Positions 25,932 to 34,101 of a DNA stretch of 64,000 nt are shown here, piece by piece. Source of the DNA: Intestinibacter bartlettii (GTDB lineage: Bacteria; Bacillota; Clostridia; Peptostreptococcales; Peptostreptococcaceae); the NCBI RefSeq assembly GCF_000154445.1, contig NZ_DS499564.1. The stretch is one strand, 5' to 3'. The number at the start of each line of letters is the position of its first letter. Position 1 is the stretch's first letter. The notes under the pieces were generated by a model that was not told the DNA's origin, did not search any database, and worked only from the letters and a program-made list of their open reading frames with translations. A program made the translations under genes and the position numbers.

Positions 25932-25979
25932 AAAAGGGAATTGAATGGTAACTCACATCACCTATCAATTCCCCTTTTT
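25932..25979. terminator. Bidirectional terminator between the mod regulator and scfA
   Basis: AAAAGGGAATTGA and TCAATTCCCCTTTTT pair with A- and T-runs on both sides. It serves the two convergent genes. Confidence 0.85.
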
Positions 25980-25988
25980 CATTGTGGA

Positions 25989-26132
25989 CTATCTTTCACA
26001 TTCTTGATTAGCAACTGTACAAGAAGTCTTGCAAGCTGATTGACAAGAAGTTTGACATTCTCCACATCCACCTTTAGCGGCACTTTCTTTTAAAGTAGCT
26101 TGAGATAAAGTTTTTATATGTTTTTTAGCCAT
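25989..26132 (-). CDS. scfA: SCIFF ribosomal peptide precursor (six cysteines in forty-five residues)
   Basis: A 47-residue peptide, MAKKHIKTLSQATLKESAAK followed by a cysteine-rich core. The six cysteines are at residues 23, 26, 30, 34, 38 and 45 (GGCGECQTSC, QSACKTSC, NQECER). Length, leader and cysteine pattern are those of SCIFF, the peptide thioether-cross-linked by ScfB. Start ATG follows AGGAGGA. It lies next to the TIGR04086 membrane protein and yajC, its usual neighbours. The matching maturase is at 20395-21762. The cellular role of mature SCIFF is not established. Confidence 0.95.
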   Translation of the reverse strand: MAKKHIKTLSQATLKESAAKGGCGECQTSCQSACKTSCTVANQECER

Positions 26133-26218
26133 GTCAAATATCCTCCTGATTTTTAATTTCTATGTATAATTTTATACTTGAGTAATTATAACACAAATTC
26201 CATATTTTTAAAATTATT

Positions 26219-26578
26219 TTAGAAATTTACCCCAATAATTCCACCTATACCTCCAGCTAAAGTTGTTAATACTACACTATATAGCATACTCATTTCAAAA
26301 GAAAAATTTTCTTTTGCCAAGAAAACTAATACGATTAAAAAGATTATATACAATAGTCCCTCTAATAATCCGTATATCAATCCTTTTTCTTTTATCTGTT
26401 TGCAAGCATAAAATCCACCAAATGCTGACCCAAAAGTAGTTATAATTGACACTATCATCCCCATATTATCTGGTGATATTTTAGTAAATGTTAATAATGC
26501 ATTATAAATTAATATTACTATTAAAGTGAAAATATATGCATATCCCAAACCTTTAAAAATACTTATGGCTTTACTCAT
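26219..26578 (-). CDS. TIGR04086 family membrane protein (YrzE-like)
   Basis: A 119-residue integral membrane protein with four predicted transmembrane stretches: about residues 12-30, 40-58, 66-86 and 95-116. It ends in a Gly-rich segment (LAGGIGGIIGVNF). The family sits next to yajC and the SCIFF genes in clostridia and is called YrzE in Bacillus; no function is known. Its ribosome binding site GGGAGG lies inside the 3' arm of a terminator-like hairpin, so its expression may depend on that structure opening. Confidence 0.85.
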   Translation of the reverse strand: MSKAISIFKGLGYAYIFTLIVILIYNALLTFTKISPDNMGMIVSIITTFGSAFGGFYACKQIKEKGLIYGLLEGLLYIIFLIVLVFLAKENFSFEMSMLYSVVLTTLAGGIGGIIGVNF

Positions 26579-26624
26579 AAAAAAACCTCCCTTCTTAAAT
26601 AAATATATTTAAGAGGAAGGTTTT
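26579..26624 (-). terminator. Terminator/RBS-sequestering hairpin before the TIGR04086 gene
   Basis: On the minus strand AAAACCTTCCTCTTAAATA pairs with TATTTAAGAAGGGAGGTTTT, followed by a T-run that ends at the ATG of the next gene. The 3' arm contains GGGAGG, the only ribosome binding site for that gene. It both ends yajC transcripts and hides the downstream start. Confidence 0.8.
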
Positions 26625-26637
26625 AAATTCCTAATTA

Positions 26638-26919
26638 TTATTTAATTTCTTTTTTTGATTGAACGCTACCTATAGCCCATTTTTGTATTGGCATTTTAGT
26701 TCTGCTTGGTCCAAATTCTATAACTATAGTTTCTTCTTCTATTTTTGCTACGTTAGCAACTATACCACCTATAGTTACTATAGTATCTCCAACAGCAAGA
26801 GAGTCTCTCATTTCTTTTAATTCTTTATCTTTTTTCTTTTGTGGTCTTATAAATAAGAAGTAGAATATTGCAAATAAAGCTACTATATAAGCAATTGACC
26901 ATATTAATGATTGATTCAT
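26638..26919 (-). CDS. yajC: Preprotein translocase subunit YajC
   Basis: A 93-residue YajC: an N-terminal transmembrane segment (residues 4-24) followed by the conserved FIRPQKKKDKELKEMRDSL and a small cytoplasmic domain (VGDTIVTIGGIVANVAKIE). YajC associates with SecDF-YidC at the Sec translocon. It is placed 66 bases after tgt as in most bacteria, but secD and secF, usually close by, are not in this window. Start ATG follows AAAGGAG. Confidence 0.95.
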   Translation of the reverse strand: MNQSLIWSIAYIVALFAIFYFLFIRPQKKKDKELKEMRDSLAVGDTIVTIGGIVANVAKIEEETIVIEFGPSRTKMPIQKWAIGSVQSKKEIK

Positions 26920-26985
26920 TTTATTTTTCTCCTTTAACTTTTAATTAATTACATATTCATTATTAAATATTATATATTAAATATC

Positions 26986-28107
26986 TTATAATTCATACCC
27001 ATATTTAGTGAAAAATTCTTCTCTAAAGTCTAATAGTCTGTCTTCTCTTATTGCTTGTCTAACTTGTTCCATTAATTTAAGTAAGAATCTTAAGTTGTGT
27101 GTTGTTATAAGTCTAGCAGCTAATATTTCGTTAGCCTTAACTAAGTGTCTTATATATGCTTTTGTGTAGTTTTTACAGCAGTAGCAATCACACTCTGGAT
27201 CAAGTGGAGTAAAGTCTTTAGCATAAGCTGCATTTCTAACTACTACTTTACCTTGGCTAGTCATAGCAGTACCATTTCTAGCTATACGAGTTGGAAGTAC
27301 ACAGTCGAACATGTCAACCCCTCTTATTACACCTTCGATTAAGTCATCAGGTGAACCAACACCCATTAGGTATCTTGGTTTATCAACTGGCATAAGTGGT
27401 GTAGTGTATTCTAATACTTCATACATAAGTGGTTTTGGTTCTCCAACACTAAGTCCACCTATTGCGTATCCTGGTAAGTCTATTGCAGTTATTTCTTTTG
27501 CTGATTGCTCTCTTAAATCTTTGTACATACCACCTTGGATTATACCGAATAATGCTTGGTTTTCTGTATTTTTGTGAGCATCTTTACATCTTTGAAGCCA
27601 TCTTGTAGTTCTTTCTAAAGAGTTTTTAACGTATTCTCTGTCTGCTGGATATGGAGCACATTCATCAAATGCCATCATTATATCTGAACCTAATGCATTT
27701 TGAATTTCCATAGCCTTTTCTGGACTTATGAAGTGTCTTGAACCATCTAAGTGTGATTTAAATGTAACACCTTCTTCAGTTATTTTTCTAAGTGGTCCTA
27801 GTGAGAATACTTGGAATCCACCACTATCTGTTAATATTGGTTTGTCCCAATTCATAAATTTATGAAGTCCACCAGCTTCTTTTACTAGTTCATGACCTGG
27901 TCTCATGTATAAGTGGTAAGTATTACTTAGGATTATTTGTGATCCTATTTCTTTTAGTTCCTCTGGTGTCATAGCTTTTACTGTTGCTTGTGTACCAACT
28001 GGCATAAATATAGGTGTTTCTATACTTCCATGTGGTGTGTGTAATATTCCAAGCCTTGCACCACTTTGTTTACAAGTCTTGATAAGTTCATATCTTATTG
28101 CACTCAT
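26986..28107 (-). CDS. tgt: Queuine tRNA-ribosyltransferase (tRNA-guanine transglycosylase)
   Basis: A 373-residue TIM-barrel enzyme that exchanges guanine-34 of tRNAs with GUN anticodons for the queuosine precursor preQ1. It shows the substrate motif DSGGFQVFSLG, GIIQGGMY, the GGLSVGEPKPLM segment, and the structural zinc site CDCYCC followed by HLVKANEILA. It works before QueA, encoded 0.6 kb upstream. Length is standard. Confidence 0.97.
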   Translation of the reverse strand: MSAIRYELIKTCKQSGARLGILHTPHGSIETPIFMPVGTQATVKAMTPEELKEIGSQIILSNTYHLYMRPGHELVKEAGGLHKFMNWDKPILTDSGGFQVFSLGPLRKITEEGVTFKSHLDGSRHFISPEKAMEIQNALGSDIMMAFDECAPYPADREYVKNSLERTTRWLQRCKDAHKNTENQALFGIIQGGMYKDLREQSAKEITAIDLPGYAIGGLSVGEPKPLMYEVLEYTTPLMPVDKPRYLMGVGSPDDLIEGVIRGVDMFDCVLPTRIARNGTAMTSQGKVVVRNAAYAKDFTPLDPECDCYCCKNYTKAYIRHLVKANEILAARLITTHNLRFLLKLMEQVRQAIREDRLLDFREEFFTKYGYEL

Positions 28108-28173
28108 TTTGTTTCTCCTTAAAATTTCAAATATATTTATCTCTATATAATTTATATTTTCATATTTATGTTT

Positions 28174-28656
28174 TTAAAACATACTTACATTATCGTCATC
28201 ATCTTTTAGATAAGATGCAATTATACTTTTTATGCTATTTTTTTGTTCATTATTATCATTATTTTTATTATTTGTTGGTATTAAATATTTTTTAATAAAG
28301 AATATTGCTGCTATAGCTAATACACCTAGCAATAATTCTCCTGCACTTGATGATTTTGGTATTAAAAGTAATTTTCTAGCTATTGCATAAAGTAAAACTT
28401 CTAATAAAGTTTCTGGTCGATGCAAACAAAGCATAATTACTAATTCTACGGCTATTACAAGTAATAGTATTTGTGCCAAGAAATTATTTAGCTGCTCATA
28501 GTTTACAGGGTTAGCAAAATCAATGATATAAGCTCCATAAACTTCTCTTAAAATATCGAATATACCCAAAAGTATTACCAAAAGTATAACGATTGATAAT
28601 AAAATTTCACATAAATGCGCTATTTTTATAAAAGTTTGTTTTGTATTTCTTTTCAT
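28174..28656 (-). CDS. PsiE-like membrane protein
   Basis: A 160-residue protein with four hydrophobic segments (about residues 15-35, 55-78, 82-100 and 104-124), resembling the phosphate-starvation-inducible PsiE family (VELVIMLCLHRPETLLEVLLY). It ends in a hydrophilic Asn/Asp/Lys-rich tail (NNKNNDNNEQKN). The function is unknown. It is inserted between queA and tgt, which are often directly adjacent in Firmicutes, and is read in the same direction. Confidence 0.65.
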   Translation of the reverse strand: MKRNTKQTFIKIAHLCEILLSIVILLVILLGIFDILREVYGAYIIDFANPVNYEQLNNFLAQILLLVIAVELVIMLCLHRPETLLEVLLYAIARKLLLIPKSSSAGELLLGVLAIAAIFFIKKYLIPTNNKNNDNNEQKNSIKSIIASYLKDDDDNVSMF

Positions 28657-28685
28657 TTCACGGCCCCCAATTAGGTCTAATTTTA

Positions 28686-29711
28686 TTATTTAATAAACAT
28701 TGCATCTCCAAAACTAAAGAATCTGTATCTCTCTTTAACAGCTTCATTATAAGCATTTAATACATGCTCTTTCCCTGCTAAAGAACTAACTAACATTATA
28801 AGTGTTGATTCTGGTAAATGGAAGTTTGTAATTAAGTTATCTATAACTTTCCATTTGTACCCTGGGTATATAAATATATTAGTCCACCCTGATGTAGCTT
28901 TCACTATTCCATTTTCGTCTGCTACTGATTCTATTGTTCTAGTACTTGTTGTTCCAACGCTTATTACTCTATTTCCATTTGCTTTTGCTTTATTAATTTT
29001 ATCTGCTGCTTCTTGTGTAACCATATAAAATTCTGAATGCATTTGGTGATTATCTACATCATCTACTTTTACTGGTCTGAAAGTTCCAAGACCAACATGA
29101 AGTGTTACAAATGCTAAGTCTACACCTTTTTCTTTTATTTTAGCTAATAATTCTTCTGTAAAATGAAGACCTGCTGTTGGTGCAGCTGCAGAACCGTTGT
29201 GTTTAGAATAAACTGTTTGATATCTTTCTCTTTCATCTAGTTTTTCTGTTATATATGGTGGTAATGGCATGTTTCCTAATTCGTCTAAAATTTCTTCAAA
29301 TATTCCATTGTATTCAAACTTAACTATTCTAGCACCATCTTCACCCATACCAACTACTTCAGCAATCAATTTTCCGTCTCCAAATGAGAATCTAGCACCT
29401 ATTTTTGCTCTTTTACCCGGTTTAACTAGTGTTTCCCAAGTATCATCTTCAGTTCTTTTTAAAAGTAAAAATTCTATCTTTCCACCAGTTTCTACTTTTG
29501 AGCCTATAAGTCTAGCAGGAATTACTCTAGTGTCATTTAAAACTAGACAATCTCCCGGATTTAAATAATCTATTATATCTCTAAATATTCTATGTTCGAT
29601 TTCACCAGTTTCTTTATCAAGAACCATAAGTTTAGAACTTGTTCTATCTTTTATTGGAACTTGAGCAATTAATTCTTCTGGTAAATCAAAGTTGAAATCA
29701 CTTGTTTTCAA
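28686..29711 (-). CDS. queA: S-adenosylmethionine:tRNA ribosyltransferase-isomerase
   Basis: A 341-residue QueA, which transfers the ribosyl part of SAM to preQ1-tRNA, giving epoxyqueuosine. It opens MKTSDFNFDLPEELIAQVPI and contains LVLNDTRVIPARLIG, the GSAAAPTAGLHFT motif and THLPESTL-like NFHLPESTLIMLV, all diagnostic. It belongs to the conserved ruvAB-queA-tgt-yajC run. Confidence 0.97.
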   Translation of the reverse strand: MKTSDFNFDLPEELIAQVPIKDRTSSKLMVLDKETGEIEHRIFRDIIDYLNPGDCLVLNDTRVIPARLIGSKVETGGKIEFLLLKRTEDDTWETLVKPGKRAKIGARFSFGDGKLIAEVVGMGEDGARIVKFEYNGIFEEILDELGNMPLPPYITEKLDERERYQTVYSKHNGSAAAPTAGLHFTEELLAKIKEKGVDLAFVTLHVGLGTFRPVKVDDVDNHQMHSEFYMVTQEAADKINKAKANGNRVISVGTTSTRTIESVADENGIVKATSGWTNIFIYPGYKWKVIDNLITNFHLPESTLIMLVSSLAGKEHVLNAYNEAVKERYRFFSFGDAMFIK

Positions 29712-29803
29712 TTGTATAACTTCCTTTCTAAATAAATATTTGTCAAAACATCAAATACAATGATATCAAATATTTATTTATTTGGGTAGACTTTTATAAA
29801 ATC

Positions 29804-30820
29804 TTATTTTTTTGGGTACTCTATATTTAAATGTTCATACGCCTTAGGCATAGCAATACGCCCCCTAGGCCCTCTGTTTATAAAGCCTAATTGAAGTAAA
29901 TATGGTTCATAAACATCTTCTATTGTATTTCTGTCTTCTCCTATAGATGCAGCCAAAGTGTCTAATCCTACTGGTCCACCACCAAATTTATGGATTATTG
30001 TTAAAAGTAGTTTTTCATCGACATCGTCAAGTCCTAAACTATCAACTCCAAGTAATTCTAATGCATTACTTGCAACTTCATCAGTTATATTTCCATCTGC
30101 TTTAACTTGAGCATAATCACGAACTCTTTTCAGAAGCCTATTGGCTATTCTTGGTGTTCCTCTTGAACGTCTGGCAATTTCTGTTGCCCCATTTAAATTT
30201 ATATCAGCATCTAAAAGATTTGCTGATCTCATTGAAATTTGAGCAAGTTCGTCTACTGTATAGTAATCTAACTTACATATAACACCAAATCTATCTCTTA
30301 ATGGATTTGTCAACATACCAGCCTTTGTTGTCGCACCGATTAATGTAAATTTGGGTAAATCAAGTCTTATACTTCTTGCTGATGGCCCTTTTCCAATTAT
30401 TATATCTATACAATAATCCTCCATAGCAGGATATAAAACTTCCTCTACACTTCTATTTATTCTGTGTATTTCGTCGATAAATAATACATCATTTTCCTCT
30501 AAATTAGTCAAAAGAGCTGCTAAATCTCCCGCTCTTTCTATAGCAGGTCCAGATGTAATTCTTAGATTTACACCCATTTCATTTGCTATTATACTTGCCA
30601 AAGTCGTCTTTCCTAAACCTGGAGGTCCGTATAATAATACGTGATCTAGTGGTTCATTTCTAGACTTTGCCGCTTCTATAAATATTTCTAATTGTTCTTT
30701 TACTTTCTCTTGTCCTAAATAATCTGATAAATTTTTAGGTCTTAAACTTACTTCTGTGTCGTTATCTTCAACTTTCATGCTCGAACTTATTAGTCTATTT
30801 TCATCATCTAAATCAAACAT
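29804..30820 (-). CDS. ruvB: Holliday junction branch migration helicase RuvB
   Basis: A 338-residue AAA+ motor that drives Holliday junction migration with RuvA. Walker A is LLYGPPGLGKTTLA, Walker B LFIDEIHRINR, and sensor 1 lies around LIGATTKAGML. The C-terminal winged-helix domain ends with INRGPRGRIAMPKAYEHL. It sits 100 bases downstream of ruvA on the same strand. Confidence 0.98.
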   Translation of the reverse strand: MFDLDDENRLISSSMKVEDNDTEVSLRPKNLSDYLGQEKVKEQLEIFIEAAKSRNEPLDHVLLYGPPGLGKTTLASIIANEMGVNLRITSGPAIERAGDLAALLTNLEENDVLFIDEIHRINRSVEEVLYPAMEDYCIDIIIGKGPSARSIRLDLPKFTLIGATTKAGMLTNPLRDRFGVICKLDYYTVDELAQISMRSANLLDADINLNGATEIARRSRGTPRIANRLLKRVRDYAQVKADGNITDEVASNALELLGVDSLGLDDVDEKLLLTIIHKFGGGPVGLDTLAASIGEDRNTIEDVYEPYLLQLGFINRGPRGRIAMPKAYEHLNIEYPKK

Positions 30821-30920
30821 TTTCTCATCTCCTTCCTTTATTTTTAATAGTTTTCTCTATTTCATTAATTTCATTTTTTTAGATAAAACATCTTTTATCT
30901 ATTCTTAAATTTCTATCCAC

Positions 30921-31514
30921 TTATTTAGTCATTAAATAAGTAAGTGCTTTTTTAATTAAGTCTTCTGTTTTTAATCCATCTTTTTTGAATTTTTGAACAG
31001 CCTCTTTTGCCTCAACATTAGAATATCCTAAAGCTAATAGAGCCTCTACTGCTTCATCTAATTCTAATCCTGTTGGCGCTTGATTGAATAAAGTTGCTTC
31101 AAATTCCGCACTTTCTTTATCTACTTTGTCTTTTAATTCTAAAATTATTCTCTCCGCTGTTTTTTTCCCAACACCTGGGCATTTTGATAATTTTGCAATA
31201 TCTTCACTAAGTATATATGCACTAAGTTGTGGCGGTGTTGCACAAGATAGTATCCCAAGCCCAACTTTTGGACCTATTTTAGAAACTGATGTTAATAACT
31301 TAAACATCTCTAACTCTTTTCTACTTGCAAATCCACACAAACTCATATCATCTTCTCTTACTATTAATTTAGTAAAAATTTTTGCGTCTTTTCCTTTTTG
31401 AACGCTTTGTGCTGTAAAACTAGATACATTTATTTCGTATCCTATTCCGTTATTCTCTAAAACTATTCTATCTAAATAGATTTCTTCTACAGTTCCTTTT
31501 ATATAGCTATACAT
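30921..31514 (-). CDS. ruvA: Holliday junction branch migration protein RuvA
   Basis: A 197-residue RuvA, which forms tetramers that bind the four-way junction. It has an N-terminal OB fold (MYSYIKGTVEEIYLDRIVLE), two helix-hairpin-helix elements (SVSKIGPKVGLGILS and CPGVGKKTAERIILEL) and a C-terminal domain that contacts RuvB (DEAVEALLALGYSNVEAKEA). It lies between ruvC, 17 bases away, and ruvB. Confidence 0.97.
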   Translation of the reverse strand: MYSYIKGTVEEIYLDRIVLENNGIGYEINVSSFTAQSVQKGKDAKIFTKLIVREDDMSLCGFASRKELEMFKLLTSVSKIGPKVGLGILSCATPPQLSAYILSEDIAKLSKCPGVGKKTAERIILELKDKVDKESAEFEATLFNQAPTGLELDEAVEALLALGYSNVEAKEAVQKFKKDGLKTEDLIKKALTYLMTK

Positions 31515-31531
31515 ACCTTCTCCTTGTAAAA

Positions 31532-32029
31532 TTATTTAAAGTTTTTTAAAGTCTTTTCTAATCTATTAGCATGTGCATGACATACCGCAATCGCAAGCGC
31601 ATCAGCAGTATCATCTGGTTTTGGTATTTCTTTTAATTTTAAAAGAGATGTCACCATCTGCTGCACTTGCATCTTTTGCGCCCTTCCATATCCGACTACC
31701 CCTTGTTTAACTTGCAGTGGTGTATATTCATAAATAGGCTTACCATTATGCGTACATGCTAACATTATTACGCCCCTAGCCTGTGCAACTGTTATAGCTG
31801 TTTTAACATTTTTATTGAAAAACAATTCTTCAATCGCAACTTCATCTATATCGTATTTTTTTATTAAAATATCTATCCCTTTATAAACAAGCGCTAGTCT
31901 TTGATCTGTCGGTGTATTTGCATTAGTCGTCACAGCTCCATAATCGATAACTCTGAATTTATTATTTTTATATTCTATTATTCCGTATCCAACTATAGCT
32001 ATCCCTGGGTCTATTCCTAAAATAACCAA
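31532..32029 (-). CDS. ruvC: Crossover junction endodeoxyribonuclease RuvC
   Basis: A 165-residue Holliday junction resolvase. The acidic metal-binding residues lie in GIDPGIAIVGYG, VAIEELFFNKN and DDTADALAIAVCHAHAN. A TTG start is used, six bases after AGGAGG; no ATG is available at that place. It is the first gene of a ruvC-ruvA-ruvB-queA run. Confidence 0.95.
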   Translation of the reverse strand: MVILGIDPGIAIVGYGIIEYKNNKFRVIDYGAVTTNANTPTDQRLALVYKGIDILIKKYDIDEVAIEELFFNKNVKTAITVAQARGVIMLACTHNGKPIYEYTPLQVKQGVVGYGRAQKMQVQQMVTSLLKLKEIPKPDDTADALAIAVCHAHANRLEKTLKNFK

Positions 32030-32198
32030 ACCTAACCTCCTGAATTTATTTTTATTTTATCCAAACCTATGTTCTAATCTATTATATCAAATAAAATAAA
32101 AATAACGAAATCTTTATTCATATAAGCTTACAAAGAAATGATTTAAAGACTACAAAACTTCAAGTTTAATATGTAATTTATAAGATATTTCTACAAAT

Positions 32199-32258
32199 AA
32201 AAAAACATGTCCTTTAAATACTAATAGCAAAATCTGCTTTTAATATAAAAGAACACAT
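32199..32258 (-). terminator. Terminator after the bofC-like gene
   Basis: On the minus strand TGTTCTTT and AAAGGACA pair (one G-T) around an AGCA...TGCT inner hairpin, followed by seven T. It lies upstream of ruvC. Confidence 0.6.
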
Positions 32259-32273
32259 TTTTTAATTTATTTA

Positions 32274-32852
32274 TTAACTACCAAAATCCTCAAGTCTAGA
32301 ATAAGCATCGTCTTCATTATCTAAGACAATTGCATCTTTTAATTCTTCTTGTACTGATTTTGGAAGTGATTTTATTTGTATAGAAGTTTTTTCTACTAAT
32401 TCTTTTTTACCTTCTTTATTATATTTGAAAACACTTATATATCCATCTTCATTTTCTAATGTGTATTTGTTTGCTTTTGATAAATCCGTACCGTCTTCAG
32501 AAGTCTTTAGAATTATTTGATATTTATTCATTGTTGATACTTCTTTATCTGGATATTTTTCTTTTAATGCTGTTTTTATTTCGTCTTCAGTTTTATTTAA
32601 TAAGTCCTCATTTACTTTACCTAACATTACAGGTATTTCATTATCGTCTTGAAGCCATATTTGGCAATATTCATCTAATTTGAATTTTTGTTTACTAGAA
32701 AGATTCTTTTGGGTTGTGTTGTCAACTTTTGTGCTGTTTGCTTCAAGTGTTTCGTAGCTTTTTACTCCTACGAAAATACCTCCACTTAATAATATTACTC
32801 CTAATGCTATTAATGACGGAATAATCCAGCGATAATTATCCATGTTTTTCAT
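32274..32852 (-). CDS. BofC-like sporulation protein
   Basis: A 192-residue protein with an N-terminal membrane anchor (WIIPSLIALGVILLSGGIFV, residues 9-28) and an extracytoplasmic domain. The C-terminus (YISVFKYNKEGKKELVEKTS then LPKSVQEELKDAIVLDNEDD, ending YSRLEDFGS) resembles the BofC C-terminal domain. In Bacillus BofC restrains the SpoIVB protease that signals to sigma-K. Location next to the ruv genes is shared with Bacillus bofC, which supports the call. Sequence similarity is modest, so the gene symbol is left empty. Start ATG follows GGAGGAGG. Confidence 0.7.
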   Translation of the reverse strand: MKNMDNYRWIIPSLIALGVILLSGGIFVGVKSYETLEANSTKVDNTTQKNLSSKQKFKLDEYCQIWLQDDNEIPVMLGKVNEDLLNKTEDEIKTALKEKYPDKEVSTMNKYQIILKTSEDGTDLSKANKYTLENEDGYISVFKYNKEGKKELVEKTSIQIKSLPKSVQEELKDAIVLDNEDDAYSRLEDFGS

Positions 32853-33013
32853 TACTTATGTCCTCCTCCTTTGTAAATATGTAGGATTTTTATTAGTATC
32901 TTAGCCATTTTTTTGAATATTTATACATTAATAAACTTATATTTTGGTTATATTTTTTTAATTACTAAAATATAATTATTAATAATATTTTTATGAAACC
33001 GAGGTGTTCTATT

Positions 33014-33325
33014 TTGGAAAATAATTCTTATACTTTAGTAGATAGAATCGATTATTTGGAGTTTAGACAAAATTTATTAATATTAAAACAACCTTGTCAT
33101 AAAGCCACAGTTTTTTTTGATTTAAATATAGATATATACTTAAAAATTAGAGAAAAAACAAATGAATTCTCAGAAAAAATTATATGTGGTGAAAGTTTAA
33201 AGCTATATGATTATGAAAAATTGATAATAGGTATATGGCCTAATATTTCAAACTATCCTTCTGCTTGTTCATTAATAGCAAAATCATTACTAGACAAGGA
33301 TGTATTTAACTTAATAGCAGAATAA
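33014..33325 (+). CDS. Hypothetical protein
   Basis: A 103-residue protein from a TTG start seven bases after GAGGTG (33001-33006); an in-frame ATG at 32993 lies before that site and has no ribosome binding site of its own. The sequence (ENNSYTLVDRIDYLEFRQNL at the N-terminus, IIGIWPNISNYPSACSLIA later) is soluble-looking, without signal peptide or transmembrane segment, and resembles no family I can name. It precedes the DUF1540 gene by about 80 bases and may be co-transcribed with it. Confidence 0.7.
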   Translation: MENNSYTLVDRIDYLEFRQNLLILKQPCHKATVFFDLNIDIYLKIREKTNEFSEKIICGESLKLYDYEKLIIGIWPNISNYPSACSLIAKSLLDKDVFNLIAE

Positions 33326-33404
33326 TTTATCTAAGGATACATATTCTTTTATATTTTGGAAATACTTTTATTAATTAAATTTATTTAATAGGAGGTCCAA
33401 AATA

Positions 33405-33728
33405 ATGGCTAGAATAGGATGTAATGTACTAAATTGTTCTCACAACGATTCAGGAGTTTGTTATGCAAATAGAATATCTATAACAGGAAAAAAAGCTCAT
33501 ACAAGTAATCATACTTGTTGTTCTTCATTTTTAGATCAATCAACTTATAGTAATTTAACAAGTAATACTTGTACAAATGGAAGTTGTGACTACATAGGAT
33601 GTAATGTAAAAACATGTGCTTATAATGCTGGTAATGTATGTAGCTTAAACAATATAGCTGTAACATCTAGCGCAGATTCTGCTAATTTATATTCAGAAAC
33701 ATATTGTTCAAGCTTCAAATGCAAATAA
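33405..33728 (+). CDS. DUF1540 protein with two cysteine-rich repeats
   Basis: A 107-residue protein made of two DUF1540 repeats. The first is around residues 4-43 (IGCNVLNCSHNDSGVCYANR ... CCSSF) and the second around 64-106 (IGCNVKTCAYNAGNVCSLNN ... YCSSFKC). Each repeat has five or six cysteines in a C-x4-C pattern, suggesting small metal- or disulfide-stabilised units. In spore formers, DUF1540 proteins have been reported among spore-associated proteins, but the function is unknown. Start ATG follows AGGAGG; a terminator follows the stop. Confidence 0.88.
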   Translation: MARIGCNVLNCSHNDSGVCYANRISITGKKAHTSNHTCCSSFLDQSTYSNLTSNTCTNGSCDYIGCNVKTCAYNAGNVCSLNNIAVTSSADSANLYSETYCSSFKCK

Positions 33729-33753
33729 TTTAATTAATTTTACTTTTTTATAG

Positions 33754-33783
33754 AAGATAGACATTTTTGTCTATCTTTTTTGT
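33754..33783 (+). terminator. Terminator after the DUF1540 gene
   Basis: AAGATAGAC and GTCTATCTT pair around six bases, with further T after the stem. Confidence 0.85.
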
Positions 33784-33939
33784 TTTTAAATTATAACAAT
33801 TTTGATTTCCAATATACATCTAAATACTTTCAAATTTCAGATTAAATCCATAAATAAATATTCCAATTTTATATCGAATTATAGTATATATGCACATATA
33901 ATTTAACAAAGGTTTAACAAAAAATTCACCACCTTTCGA

Positions 33940-33969
33940 TTGACAAATAATGGTATCAATAACTATAAT
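33940..33969 (+). promoter_or_regulatory. Promoter of the TetR/activase unit
   Basis: TTGACA (33940-33945) and TATAAT (33964-33969), both perfect consensus hexamers, are 18 bases apart. The first operator palindrome lies just downstream, near the transcription start. Confidence 0.7.
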
Positions 33970-33982
33970 ACTTTTATATCTG

Positions 33983-33996
33983 TGAGTAAGCACTCA
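33983..33996. promoter_or_regulatory. TetR-type operator 1
   Basis: TGAGTAAGCACTCA, an inverted repeat of TGAGT, sits immediately after the promoter, where a bound repressor would block transcription. Confidence 0.6.
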
Positions 33997-34017
33997 CTAT
34001 TTTTATTGTTTTTATAC

Positions 34018-34031
34018 TGAGTATTTACTCA
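34018..34031. promoter_or_regulatory. TetR-type operator 2
   Basis: TGAGTATTTACTCA is a perfect palindrome of the same half-site TGAGTA, 35 bases after operator 1. The shared consensus is TGAGTA-N2-nACTCA. Confidence 0.65.
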
Positions 34032-34101
34032 TTTTATAATCAATATATTTAACTTTTATATTTTATTTAATATAAAGTTTATATTTTAGGAGAAATTTTA
34101 A

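Noticed and set aside
28686..29711. Possible preQ1 riboswitch near the queuosine genes
   Set aside because: No short H-type pseudoknot with the expected C-rich/A-rich elements was recognised upstream of queA or tgt, and preQ1 synthesis genes are absent.
33478..33666. A minus-strand frame opposite the DUF1540 gene, rich in Tyr, His and Leu
   Set aside because: It is the complement of the cysteine-rich repeats and lacks a ribosome binding site.
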